Source of the DNA: an uncultured Flavobacterium sp.
GTDB taxonomy: Bacteria; Bacteroidota; Bacteroidia; Flavobacteriales; Flavobacteriaceae
Assembly (NCBI RefSeq): GCF_947632075.1
Contig: NZ_CANRNX010000005.1
Location: 1-64,000, forward strand
Length of the DNA: 64,000 nucleotides
Direction: 5' to 3'
The notes under the pieces were generated by a model, which had not been told where the DNA came from, searched no databases, and saw only the letters and a program-made list of their open reading frames with translations. The stretch's first letter is position 1. The number at the start of each line of letters is the position of its first letter. Positions 40,171 to 50,385 of the stretch are shown here, piece after piece. Made by a program: the position numbers and the translations under genes.

Positions 40171-41253
40171 ATGACTAATTTTCAAGAATTCATCGCTCAA
40201 ACAAATCACAAATTAAGTAACGGAACTTTTAAATTCTCAGCACCAAGTAATATTGCTTTGGTGAAATACTGGGGTAAAAAAGACAATCAAATTCCGGCAA
40301 ATCCGTCGTTGAGTTTTACTTTAAGTAATTGTAAAACCATTACATCGTTAACTTTTGAAGCGAAAGAAACCAAAGGAATCAGTTTTGATTTGTTGTTTGA
40401 AGGACAACCAAAAGAATCATTCCGTCCAAAAATCCAAAAATATTTCGAGCGTATTTTACCTTATTGTCCGTACATCGAAGATTATCATTTTACCATTGAT
40501 ACTCATAATACATTTCCGCACAGTTCTGGAATTGCATCTTCTGCTTCTGGAATGGCGGCTATTTCTGCAAATATCATCGCTTTAGAAAAAGAATTAGTTT
40601 CAGATAAAGATGAAAATTATTTCTTACAAAAAGCATCTTTCTTAGCTCGTTTAGGTTCCGGAAGTGCTTGTCGTAGCATTAAAGGAGAAATGGTTGTTTG
40701 GGGAAAAACCGAAAGTATTGCAAATAGTTCTGATGCTTACGGAATTGAATTTGATTACGAAGTACATCCTAATTTTAAAAACTATCAAGATTCTATTTTG
40801 TTAGTTGATAAAGGAGAAAAGCAAGTTTCAAGTACCGTTGGTCACGAATTAATGTTTGGTCATCCGTTTGCAGAACAGCGTTTCGCACAAGCGCATGAAA
40901 ATATCGCTAAGTTGAAAGCTATTTTTGCTTCTGGAGATTTAACGGAGTTCATTAAAATTGTAGAAAGTGAAGCCTTGACTTTACACGCAATGATGATGAC
41001 TTCAATGCCGTATTTTATTTTAATGAAACCAAATACGTTAGAAATTATCAATGCCATTTGGAAGTTCAGAAACGAAACACAAGTTCCGGTTTGTTTTACT
41101 TTAGATGCAGGTGCTAATGTACACGTTTTATATCCTGAAAATATAAAAACTCAAGTGCAAGATTTTATTACAAACGAACTTTCTAAATATTGTCAAAATA
41201 ACCAATATATACACGATTTTGTTGGAAATGGTGTTGAAAATTTAGCTCAATAA
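40171..41253 (+). CDS. mvaD: Diphosphomevalonate decarboxylase
   Basis: APSNIALVKYWGKKDNQIPANPSLSFTL; SSGIASSASGMAAI; GSGSACRSI; FTLDAGANVHVLY. Confidence 0.94.
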   Translation: MTNFQEFIAQTNHKLSNGTFKFSAPSNIALVKYWGKKDNQIPANPSLSFTLSNCKTITSLTFEAKETKGISFDLLFEGQPKESFRPKIQKYFERILPYCPYIEDYHFTIDTHNTFPHSSGIASSASGMAAISANIIALEKELVSDKDENYFLQKASFLARLGSGSACRSIKGEMVVWGKTESIANSSDAYGIEFDYEVHPNFKNYQDSILLVDKGEKQVSSTVGHELMFGHPFAEQRFAQAHENIAKLKAIFASGDLTEFIKIVESEALTLHAMMMTSMPYFILMKPNTLEIINAIWKFRNETQVPVCFTLDAGANVHVLYPENIKTQVQDFITNELSKYCQNNQYIHDFVGNGVENLAQ

Positions 41254-41254
41254 C

Positions 41255-41596
41255 ATGCGAGAAAATTGTACACATTGCCATAAAACTTTAGAATGTAAAG
41301 CAGATGATATTCAAAACTGCGATTGCCAAAAAGTAGAATTGCTAGATGAAACCGTTGCCTTCTTGTATGAAAAAACAGAACACGATTGTTTATGTAACGA
41401 TTGTTTGAAGAAATTTGATGAGATGATGAAGTTTTCTATGGAAAATAAATTTCCAAAACGACCAACTGAAATGGTTGAAGGTTTGCATTTTTATATGGAA
41501 AACGGATTTTTTGTATTTACCGAAATGTATCATTTCTTAAAAGGTAGATGTTGTAAAAACGGTTGCAGACATTGTGTTTACGGGATTCATAAATAG
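41255..41596 (+). CDS. Cysteine-rich small protein (CWC / DUF5522-like)
   Basis: Cx2C at N-terminus, CDCQ, CLCNDC, CCKNGCRHCVYG; 2 nt after mvaD. Confidence 0.8.
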   Translation: MRENCTHCHKTLECKADDIQNCDCQKVELLDETVAFLYEKTEHDCLCNDCLKKFDEMMKFSMENKFPKRPTEMVEGLHFYMENGFFVFTEMYHFLKGRCCKNGCRHCVYGIHK

Positions 41597-41702
41597 TTTT
41601 TAGTACTTAATTTTAACAAAAGATTATAAAATACATCATATTTGTTCAAGTAACATTTTTTTACTTAACTTTGTATCTACACTTATTGAAAAGAAATTGA
41701 TT

Positions 41703-42641
41703 ATGAAAGGACCATTATTTTACTCAAAAATTCTTCTATTTGGAGAATACGGAATCATCAAAGACTCAAAAGGGCTTTCTATTCCGTATAATTTTTACAA
41801 TGGTGCATTAAAAATTTCTGGAGATTCTACAGAAGAAGCTGTAAAATCAAACGGAAGTTTACGTGCTTTTGCTGCGCATTTAAAACAAATGCAAGCAGAA
41901 AATCCTGAATTAGTATCTTTTGATATGCAAGCTTTAGAGCGTGATATTGAAAATGGTATGTATTTCGATTCTAGTATTCCTCAAGGATACGGAGTTGGAA
42001 GTAGTGGTGCTTTAGTGGCTGCTATTTACGACCAATACGCGAAAGATAAAGTTACGGTGTTAGAGAATTTAACACGTGAGAAATTACTTCAATTAAAAGC
42101 TATTTTCGGAAAAATGGAATCGTTCTTTCATGGAACTTCTTCAGGTTTAGATCCGTTAAATAGTTATTTAAGTTTACCAATTTTAATCAATTCTAAAGAT
42201 AATGTAGAGCCAACTGGAATTCCATCTCAAAAAGAAGAAGGAATAGGTGGTGTTTTCTTAATTGATTCTGAAATGGTTGGAGAAACAGCTCCTATGGTAA
42301 ATATTTTTATGGATAATTTAAAGAATGAAGGTTTCAGAAGTATGATGAAATCTCAGTTTACTAAATATACTGATGCTGCTGTTGAAAACTTCTTAAAAGG
42401 TGATTTTAAAACACTTTTCCGAAATACAAAAGAACTTTCTAAAATTGCTTTAAATCATTTTAAACCGATGATTCCTGAGAAATTCCACGGAGTTTGGCAA
42501 CAAGGAATTGAATCTAATGATTACTATTTGAAGCTTTGTGGCTCAGGTGGAGGAGGATACATTTTAGGTTTTGCTCCTGATTTTGAAAAAGCAAAAGAAG
42601 CTTTAAAAGATTATAAGTTAGAATTGGTTTACAAATTCTAA
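41703..42641 (+). CDS. Mevalonate kinase (GHMP kinase)
   Basis: KILLFGEYGIIKDSKGLSIPY; PQGYGVGSSGALVAAIY; CGSGGGGYILGF. Confidence 0.9.
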   Translation: MKGPLFYSKILLFGEYGIIKDSKGLSIPYNFYNGALKISGDSTEEAVKSNGSLRAFAAHLKQMQAENPELVSFDMQALERDIENGMYFDSSIPQGYGVGSSGALVAAIYDQYAKDKVTVLENLTREKLLQLKAIFGKMESFFHGTSSGLDPLNSYLSLPILINSKDNVEPTGIPSQKEEGIGGVFLIDSEMVGETAPMVNIFMDNLKNEGFRSMMKSQFTKYTDAAVENFLKGDFKTLFRNTKELSKIALNHFKPMIPEKFHGVWQQGIESNDYYLKLCGSGGGGYILGFAPDFEKAKEALKDYKLELVYKF

Positions 42642-42675
42642 AACCTTTCCGTTTCTCGGATTTTAAAAACATGTT

Positions 42676-43599
42676 ATGCTTTCGCGTAAACAGAAAATAA
42701 TTGTAAAGAAATTACTCAGTATATTTTCGGTAGTTCGAGGGTATAATATCTTTGTTGTGGTTTTAGCCCAATATTTAGCATCGATTTTTATATTCGGTTC
42801 AGATTATCGTGCGCTTGATGTAGTGCTAAATTTTCCCTTATTCTTAATTATTTTAAGTTCGTCTTTTGCAATTGCATCGGGCTATATTATTAATAATTTC
42901 TACGATTCTGAGAAAGATTTAATCAACAGGCCGAATAAATACACAATCGACCGATTTGTTAGTAAAGCAACGCAATTTCGAATTTATTTTGCTTTAAACT
43001 TCTTAAGTGCCGGATTGGCTTTTGTTGTTTCATGGCGAGCTGCTGCTTTCATTTCCATTTATATTTTTTTAATTTGGTTTTATTCCCACAAGCTTAAAAA
43101 ATTTCCTATTATTGGAAATCTAACGGCTTCGTTATTGGTAGTTTTACCTTTTTTTGAAATATTAATGTATTTCAAGAATTTCAGTTTCGGAATATTTGTT
43201 CATGCATCTTTCCTTTATCTTATTATTTTAATTAGAGAAATGGTTAAAGATTTAGAAAATATTACCGGTGATTTTGCGAATAATTACCAAACTATTCCTG
43301 TTCGTTTTGGCATAAAACCTGCCAAGCGAATCATAACCTTTCTTGCCGTCTTAACTATCGTTCCGATTGTAATTTTAATTCAGCATTTTGAGATTGGGTA
43401 CATGGCTTATTATTTCTATTTCAGTCTGATAATGCTTTCTATTTTTTTAGTGCAGCTTTGGCAAGCTAAAAATAAAAAAGCTTACAATGCATTGCACGTA
43501 AGCTTAAAGTTATTGTTAATCTTAGGGATTTTATCTATAGTTTTAATTGATCCAAAGGTAATTCTTCACGGAAAACAATTAATTCAACCCTTGATTTAA
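42676..43599 (+). CDS. UbiA-family prenyltransferase (geranylgeranylglycerol-phosphate geranylgeranyltransferase-like)
   Basis: NNFYDSEKDLINRPNKYTIDR; REMVKDLENITGDFANNYQTIPVRFG. Confidence 0.9.
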   Translation: MLSRKQKIIVKKLLSIFSVVRGYNIFVVVLAQYLASIFIFGSDYRALDVVLNFPLFLIILSSSFAIASGYIINNFYDSEKDLINRPNKYTIDRFVSKATQFRIYFALNFLSAGLAFVVSWRAAAFISIYIFLIWFYSHKLKKFPIIGNLTASLLVVLPFFEILMYFKNFSFGIFVHASFLYLIILIREMVKDLENITGDFANNYQTIPVRFGIKPAKRIITFLAVLTIVPIVILIQHFEIGYMAYYFYFSLIMLSIFLVQLWQAKNKKAYNALHVSLKLLLILGILSIVLIDPKVILHGKQLIQPLI

Positions 43600-44034
43600 A
43601 TCGGTATTTGTTGATTCAGTAGTTGGTTTTGGCTTCACACTAAAAATGAAAAAGTAAATACAATTAATAAACCAACCCAACCATACTAAATATCCACCCG
43701 TATGGAATTTACTATTCATGTATTTGTTTGAAGTTGTTGTAAAGTCGATATAAGTAAAAAATACTCCCAACAAACCAATAATTATTAGAATTAAGTTAAT
43801 TATTACAAAGGTTTTGTAGAGCATAAAACGTTTACTTATATATAAAATTGCGATAATAATAAGTTGAACTATAAATACAACTAAGGCTGCTTTCCACCAG
43901 GTTTTTAATAAAGAATATTCTGTGTAAACGATACTGATTCCAATTTTTCCGACCAATGACATTTTTGAAAGTAATATTCCAGAAATTAAACTGATAATAC
44001 CTTGTAGTAATATTAAATTCAATATTTTTTTCAT
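43579..44034 (-). CDS. Hypothetical membrane protein
   Basis: Four hydrophobic segments; 3' end overlaps the convergent prenyltransferase. Confidence 0.6.
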   Translation of the reverse strand: MKKILNLILLQGIISLISGILLSKMSLVGKIGISIVYTEYSLLKTWWKAALVVFIVQLIIIAILYISKRFMLYKTFVIINLILIIIGLLGVFFTYIDFTTTSNKYMNSKFHTGGYLVWLGWFINCIYFFIFSVKPKPTTESTNTDLNQGLN

Positions 44035-44151
44035 GATAATTAAATTTTAATTTGAAATTACATATTTTTTTTCGAAGATATTATTTGAAACTCAATTTTG
44101 TTTTTCGTATTATGAAATTTAAATAACTATCTTTGCAAAAATTATTTTATA

Positions 44152-45081
44152 ATGAACACAGGAAGAGGTAAAAGCACCAGAGGTGGAAACGATAAGAAAA
44201 AACCGTCAGGTCCGCCAAGAAAAACAGCTTCAAAGAAAAAAAATAAAGACACGAAACCTTTCGCTTCAAAGAATATTTTTAGCGGAAATTCACCATATAA
44301 ATCAGATCGTAAACCTTTCGTAAAAGGAAATCAAGAAACCCCAGAGCAACCTAAAAAGGCTGTGCTTAAAAAAGGGTCTGATGATATTCGATTAAATAAA
44401 TATATATCAAATTCAGGAGTATGTTCTCGACGAGATGCCGATTTATATATTCAATCAGGTAACGTTACGGTTAATGGTGAAGTAGTTACTGAAATGGGAT
44501 ATAAAGTAAAACCAAATGACAAGGTTGTTTTTGATGGTGTGACTTTAAATCCAGAAAAGAAAGTTTATGTATTATTGAATAAGCCAAAAGGCTTTTCAAC
44601 TTCAGAAGACGAAAATGTATCAAGTGCTTATGATTTAGTACGAAATGCTTCAAGATCACTTCTTAAACCTGTAGGTCGAATGGACAAAACTACGGTTGGA
44701 TTATTATTGTTCACCAATGATAACGAAATGATTCAGAAGTTTACAAACGATGCACAGCGTTCTTCTAAATTATATCAAGTGAGTTTAGATAAAAACTTAA
44801 AGTTTGAAGATTTAGAAAAAATTCAAAAAGGTGTTTATATCAAAGACCATAAAGTTTGGGTTGAAGATGTGAACTATGTTGAAAACGAACCAAAAAGCGA
44901 AGTGGGTATTAAATTAAAAACATCGAACGTTAAAATTGTACGTGCGGTTTTTGAAAGTTTAGGATACAACGTTTTAAAACAAGATCGTGTAATGTTTGCA
45001 GGATTAACTAAGTGGGGAATTACTCGTGGGCAATGGCGTTTCTTAACAGAACAAGAGGTGATTAACCTTAAAAATATATAA
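44152..45081 (+). CDS. RsuA/RluB-family rRNA pseudouridine synthase with basic disordered N-terminus
   Basis: S4 domain RLNKYISNSGVCSRRDADLYI; PVGRMDKTTVGLLLFTND. Confidence 0.93.
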   Translation: MNTGRGKSTRGGNDKKKPSGPPRKTASKKKNKDTKPFASKNIFSGNSPYKSDRKPFVKGNQETPEQPKKAVLKKGSDDIRLNKYISNSGVCSRRDADLYIQSGNVTVNGEVVTEMGYKVKPNDKVVFDGVTLNPEKKVYVLLNKPKGFSTSEDENVSSAYDLVRNASRSLLKPVGRMDKTTVGLLLFTNDNEMIQKFTNDAQRSSKLYQVSLDKNLKFEDLEKIQKGVYIKDHKVWVEDVNYVENEPKSEVGIKLKTSNVKIVRAVFESLGYNVLKQDRVMFAGLTKWGITRGQWRFLTEQEVINLKNI

Positions 45082-45084
45082 TAG

Positions 45085-45115
45085 AAAAGCACTTCGAAAG
45101 AAGTGCTTTTTTTAT
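45085..45115. terminator. Intrinsic terminator with GAAA tetraloop (copy 1)
   Basis: aaaagcacttcgaaagaagtgctttttttat; identical to 54414..54444. Confidence 0.9.
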
Positions 45116-45164
45116 GTTTAGAATTATTAAAAATTATTTATACTTTAGTATTAATAATCATTTT

Positions 45165-45680
45165 ATGCAAAAGGTATTTAAATATAAGAATTGGATTGAG
45201 GTTTTTATTGGAGTTTATAAAGATTGGTTGGATTTTAGTAGTTTAACAAATAAATGGGATAATAACTCAATCCAAATCCTCCATAATGAGCGTTATTTTG
45301 AATTATATTGGGCTGAAAAAAAATCTAAAGAAGATGTTTTAAAACTTTTAAGTAAATATATTTATGATGATTATCAAATAGATATGATTTATGAAGGTGA
45401 TGAGAATTTTCTCGAATTACTTAAATATGATAAATTTAGATTAGGTTTTAAAATATGGGAACATTTCTTTTTGAGTGAAATAAAAGAATCAAAGAAAAAC
45501 ATAAATCAAAAACTTGAAGAAGATATTTATTATTTATGGATGGATTTTAAATATTTTGGAGTTGATTGGTCTGATTTTATTTACTTAGCTGCTTTTTCAA
45601 AAAAACTTACTGAAAACGACTTGTATTCAAATTTTGAAAATTATTTTGATGATCTTGAAGCGTTTTTGTTTTCAAGATAA
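45165..45680 (+). CDS. Hypothetical protein
   Basis: 172-aa acidic/aromatic-rich ORF from MQKVFKYKNWIEVF; no recognised domain. Confidence 0.6.
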   Translation: MQKVFKYKNWIEVFIGVYKDWLDFSSLTNKWDNNSIQILHNERYFELYWAEKKSKEDVLKLLSKYIYDDYQIDMIYEGDENFLELLKYDKFRLGFKIWEHFFLSEIKESKKNINQKLEEDIYYLWMDFKYFGVDWSDFIYLAAFSKKLTENDLYSNFENYFDDLEAFLFSR

Positions 45681-45733
45681 TTTCAAGAATAATAAAAAAA
45701 TCCCAACCAGTAATTGATTGGGATTTGTATTTT

Positions 45734-47871
45734 TTAGTTTAAACCACGTTTCTTTAAAAGTGGTTCAATTTTAGGATCTGCTCCTCTGAATTTTCTATAT
45801 AATTCAGCTGGGTCTTCGGTTCCACCTTTTTCTAAAATATTTACTCTAAATGATTTAGCTTTTTCTGGGTTAAATAGAGTTGTTGATTTAAATGCATCAA
45901 AAGCATCAGAATCTAAAACTTCGCTCCAAATGTAGCTGTAATATCCAGCTGAATATCCACCAGAGAAAATATGACTGAAATACGTACTTCTGTAACGAGG
46001 AATTATAGCGTCTGTTAAACCAATATTTTTCATTCCGCTTAATTCAAAAGTATTTAAATCTGTTGTAATTGGTTTTTCAATCGTGTGATATTGCAAATCT
46101 AATAACGATGCTGCTAAATATTCTGTAGTTGCAAAACCTTGATCAAAAGTTCCTGCATTTGTCATTTTTTCAATTAATGCATCAGGAATAACTTCACCAG
46201 TTTTATAATGCTTTGCAAACATTTTTAAAACTTCAGGCTCAGCTGCCCAATTTTCCATAATCTGAGATGGTAACTCAACAAGTCTCTTGAAACATTTGTT
46301 CCTGCTAAGCTTTTATAATTAACGTTAGAAAGTAATCCGTGTAATGCGTGACCAAATTCATGGAAATAAGTTGTTACTTCGTCAAACGTTAATAATGCTG
46401 GTGCATCTGCAGTTGGTTTGGTGAAATTACAAACAATTGAAATAACTGGAATTCTACGTTTTCCATCAACCATTTCTTGGTCGCGGAATGATGTCATCCA
46501 AGCACCTCCACGTTTAGAAACTCTTGGGAACATATCCATATATAAAATACCAATTAAAGTTCCATCTTTATCTGTAACTTCCCAAGTTGATACCTCATTG
46601 TGATATTTAGGAAGATTATTAACTTCTTTAAACTTTAAGCCGAATAAGTTTTCTGTCACTTGAAAAACTCCGTCGCGAACTTGGTCGATACTGAAATAAG
46701 GCTTCATTTCCTGTTCGTCTAAATCAAAACGTTCTTTACGAATTTTTTCAGCATAATAACGCCAATCTGCTGGAGTTACATTTTCATTAATCCCTTCTTT
46801 ACGCATCATTGCAGCAATATCTGCAGCTTCAACTTTAGCTTTCTCTAAAGCAGGAGTCCAAAGTTTGTTTAATAAAGCATTAACGTTTTCTGGATTTTTA
46901 GCCATGCTCTCTTCTAAAACATATTCTGCGTGATTTTTGTAACCTAAAAGTTGTGCCTTTTCCATACGAAGATTAGCAATTTGTTTTGCGATTTCTTTGT
47001 TGTCGTTAGCATTATCATTGTTACCTCTTTTTTGATAAGCATTCCAAATGGTTTGTCTTAACTCACGTTTGCTTGAATATTGTAAAAATGGCATTACGCT
47101 TGAATTACTCAAAGTAAATACCCATTTTCCGTCTTTATTTCTTGATTTAGCTTCTGCAGCAGCAGCTTCGATAATCTCAGAGGGTAATCCAGCTAAATCT
47201 TCTTTATTTTCGATAACTAATTCGTAAGCATTAGTTTCTGCCAACAGATTATCACCGTATTTCAAATTTAATAAAGAAAGTTCACTGTTTAATTTTCTTA
47301 ATTTGTCTTTATCTTCTACAGATAAATTCGCACCGCTTCTTACAAAACTCTTGTAAGTGTTATCTAATAACATTTTTTGTTCTGGTGTAAGCGCTAATTT
47401 TTCGTTTCCACCGATGCTGTAATCGTCATAAACTTTTTTAACACGTTTAAACAAATCTTCGTTTAAATTGATATTGTCTCTATGTTCAGACATTTTTGGC
47501 GCTAAATTCTGAGCGATTTTTTGTAACGTATCGTTAGTATTAGAGCTTGTTAAATTATAAAAAACAGAAGCAACTTTACCTAAAAGTACCCCAGAATTAT
47601 CTAAAGCTACAATTGTGTTTTCAAATGTTGCAGGTTCGTTGTTTTTTATAATTGCATCAATTTCTTGTTGTTGTTCTTTAATTCCTTCAAGAATTGCAGG
47701 TTCAAAATGTTCGTTTTTGATTAATTCAAAAGGAGGTGTTTGGTATGGAGTTTCCCAATTTGCAATAAGTGGATTGTCGTGTCCAGAAGTTGCAACGGTG
47801 TTTTCTTTTTTACAAGAAGTTACTGCCATTCCGAAAACAGTTGTTAGAATCAAAAAAGTTTTTTTATTCAT
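45734..47871 (-). pseudogene. M3 family metallopeptidase (Dcp/oligopeptidase A-like lipoprotein), single-base frameshift
   Basis: N-terminal ORF carries FHEFGHALHGLL; C-terminal ORF (MENWAAEPEVLKMFAKHY...) is in another frame; total 2138 nt = 3n+2; one extra T at about 46280 restores NVSRDFVELPSQIMENW. Confidence 0.88.
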
Positions 47872-47918
47872 GTTGTAAAATTTAAACTATCAAATACAAA
47901 TATAATTATATAATCAAG

Positions 47919-47953
47919 AAAAAACGCATTCTGTTGAAGAATGCGTTTTTTTG
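47919..47953. terminator. Bidirectional intrinsic terminator
   Basis: aaaaaacgcattc-tgtt-gaagaatgcgttttttt. Confidence 0.85.
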
Positions 47954-47968
47954 TTTTATTAAGTTGAA

Positions 47969-48495
47969 TTATGCTTTAGCTAATTGAAGTTCAATATCAA
48001 GTTTAATTTCGTCACCGATTAAAACACCTCCAGTTTCTAAGGCTGAATTGTAAGTTAATCCCCAATCTTTACGGCTGATTTTTCCGTTAATGTTTAAAGC
48101 GATTTTTGTATTTCTCCAAGGATCTTTCATTTCGTTGCTCACTTCAACATCTAAAGTAATTGAATTAGAAATTCCGTGCATTTCTAAATCACCAGTTACT
48201 TTAAAATCATTTCCCGATCCAGTAATTGATTTTGATGTGAATTTTAATTCAGGAAATTTTTCTGCATCAAAAAAATCTGGACTAATTAAATGTCCATCAC
48301 GGTCTTTATTGTTTGTATTTATAGAATTAGTTTGCGCTTTAAAATCTAGTTTTGCATTTGCGAAATCTTCTTTTGAAAATGAATATCTGAAGTATAATCT
48401 TCAAACTGTCCTTTTACGTTTGTAAACATCATATCTTTTACTTTAAACCCAATCAAAGAGTGTGTAGGATCGATATTCCATTTTGTTGTACTCAT
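47969..48495 (-). pseudogene. YceI family protein, single-base frameshift
   Basis: ATG at 48495 gives MSTTKWNIDPTHSLIGFKVKDMMFTNVKGQFEDYTSDI then shifts to a stop; the other frame continues SFSKEDFANAKLDFKAQTNSINTNNKDRDGHLISPDFFDAEKFPELKF...; total 527 nt = 3n+2. Confidence 0.88.
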
Positions 48496-48511
48496 AATTT
48501 ATGTTTTTATA

Positions 48512-49228
48512 TTAATAATTAATTGTCATTGGCACTTCCATTAATAAAATCTCAGCGTTAGAGCTTGCTTTGATCGAAATAGATTCGATTTCAGAGATTC
48601 CAATAGCATCACGTTTATTTAATTCTTTGTCTCCAATGGTTACATCGCCTTCAATAATAAAAATGTATAAACCGTTTTTAGAATCTTTTAGTTGGTATGT
48701 TGTTTCAAAACCAGAATCTAACTTGCCTAAATGAAACCAAGCGTCTTGATGAATCCAAAGACCGGAGTCGTCTTTATTTGGCGAAATAATCTGTACTAAT
48801 TGATTTCTTACTTCAGGTAAAGTCATTTGATCATAACGAGGAGTAACATTTCTTTTATTTGGAAAAACCCAAATTTGTAAGAATTTAACTTCTTTATCAG
48901 AATTTGCATTGTATTCGCTATGCGTAATTCCAGTACCTGCACTCATTACTTGAATATCTCCTTCTTTAATGATTTCTTGAGAACCAATACTATCTCTATG
49001 TGCTAAATCACCAGAAAGTGGAATGGTAATTATTTCCATATTATCATGTGGATGTTCTCCAAAACCCATTCCGGCTGCAACAGTATCGTCGTTTAATACG
49101 CGTAAATTTCCAAAATGAATTCGTTCGTTGTTCATATATCCAGCGAAACTAAATGTATGAAAAGAGTGTAACCAACCATGGTTCGCTTCACCTCTTGTAT
49201 TTGCTTTGTGTAAAATATAATTTTTCAT
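48512..49228 (-). CDS. Pirin family protein
   Basis: FHTFSFAGYMNNERIHFGNLRVLNDDTV; FGEHPHDNMEIITIPLSGDLAHRDS. Confidence 0.95.
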   Translation of the reverse strand: MKNYILHKANTRGEANHGWLHSFHTFSFAGYMNNERIHFGNLRVLNDDTVAAGMGFGEHPHDNMEIITIPLSGDLAHRDSIGSQEIIKEGDIQVMSAGTGITHSEYNANSDKEVKFLQIWVFPNKRNVTPRYDQMTLPEVRNQLVQIISPNKDDSGLWIHQDAWFHLGKLDSGFETTYQLKDSKNGLYIFIIEGDVTIGDKELNKRDAIGISEIESISIKASSNAEILLMEVPMTINY

Positions 49229-49343
49229 TTTCTTTTGTTTATATATCAAAAGTACAATACATTATTGTACAGTAAGGTTAATGTAAGTTAAGAAAAATTA
49301 ATGTAATAAAAAAGCGCCTAATTGTTTAGATTAGACGCTTTTA

Positions 49344-49925
49344 TTATTTGTTTCTTAATAGTTTACTTTTCATTTTACTAAAAAATTCTGGAGTTACTCC
49401 AATATAAGAAGCTATGTGTTTTTGTGGCAAACAGTTTTTAACTTCAGGATATTTTTTTGCGAAATTTTCGTAACGTTCTTCTGCAGAAAGTGAAAGTTTA
49501 TCAACTAATCTTTGTTGATTAGCAATTAAAGAGTTTTCGATTAAAATTCTAAAAAAACGCTCTGTTTTAGGAACAAGTTTATATAATTCCTCTTGTTTAT
49601 CTTTTGTTATAATATATACTTCTGCATCGTCTATAACTTCAATATAAGAATTACTTGGTTTTCCTGCTAAAAAACTATACATATCGGCAATCCACCAACC
49701 TGGGCTTGCAAATGAAAGCACATGTTCAGTTGCGTTTTCATCTATAGTATAATTTCTTATAATTCCTTGTTGAACAAAATATGCCCAATCTCCAATTTGG
49801 CCAGGTTTTAATAAAATTTCTTTATTTTTAAAAGAAGCAGTCTCAAATTGATTAAGTACAATTTGCTTCTCTTCTTCAGATAAATCTACATGTTTGGCTA
49901 TATTAATAAGTAGTAAATTTTCCAT
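49344..49925 (-). CDS. Crp/Fnr family transcriptional regulator
   Basis: cNMP-binding-like fold (KNKEILLKPGQIGDWAYFVQQGIIRNY) and C-terminal HTH (HIASYIGVTPEFFSKMKSKL). Confidence 0.85.
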   Translation of the reverse strand: MENLLLINIAKHVDLSEEEKQIVLNQFETASFKNKEILLKPGQIGDWAYFVQQGIIRNYTIDENATEHVLSFASPGWWIADMYSFLAGKPSNSYIEVIDDAEVYIITKDKQEELYKLVPKTERFFRILIENSLIANQQRLVDKLSLSAEERYENFAKKYPEVKNCLPQKHIASYIGVTPEFFSKMKSKLLRNK

Positions 49926-50079
49926 TTATTGAATATGTTATGACAATAAAATTACTCTGTTTTTCTTATAAAAAAAACATAAAGTTCAATATAGAATTAA
50001 AAATATTAAATTTTGTATATTGTGTTAAAAAAATGTATTTTTACTAATAAAAAAAGAAAATGCTAAAAAAAAGAAAATT

Positions 50080-50385
50080 ATGATGAGAGTTAAAAAAATT
50101 TCGCCAGATGATTTGATACATTTAAAATCAGATGATTTTTTTCATTTAAAGTTCGTTGAAAACGGTATCTATTTAAAGAAAATTTGTGATAATTATTTTT
50201 GTTTTGGAATTTTTGAAAATGACAAAATTTTAGGAATCGCTTTATTTAATAAAAGTAAGGTTATTGATTTTAAATTAAAAGCGTTATTTATTAAGGAACA
50301 GACAGATACAAATAAATTAACTTGGAATTTATTAAAACACGCAGAGGCGTACTTAACTCAACAAAACAAGATGTTAGTTTATTAA
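50080..50385 (+). CDS. Short, possibly truncated, acetyltransferase-like protein
   Basis: GIFENDKILGIALFNKS...LFIKEQTDTNKLTWNLLKHAEAYLTQQNKMLVY then stop. Confidence 0.4.
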   Translation: MMRVKKISPDDLIHLKSDDFFHLKFVENGIYLKKICDNYFCFGIFENDKILGIALFNKSKVIDFKLKALFIKEQTDTNKLTWNLLKHAEAYLTQQNKMLVY

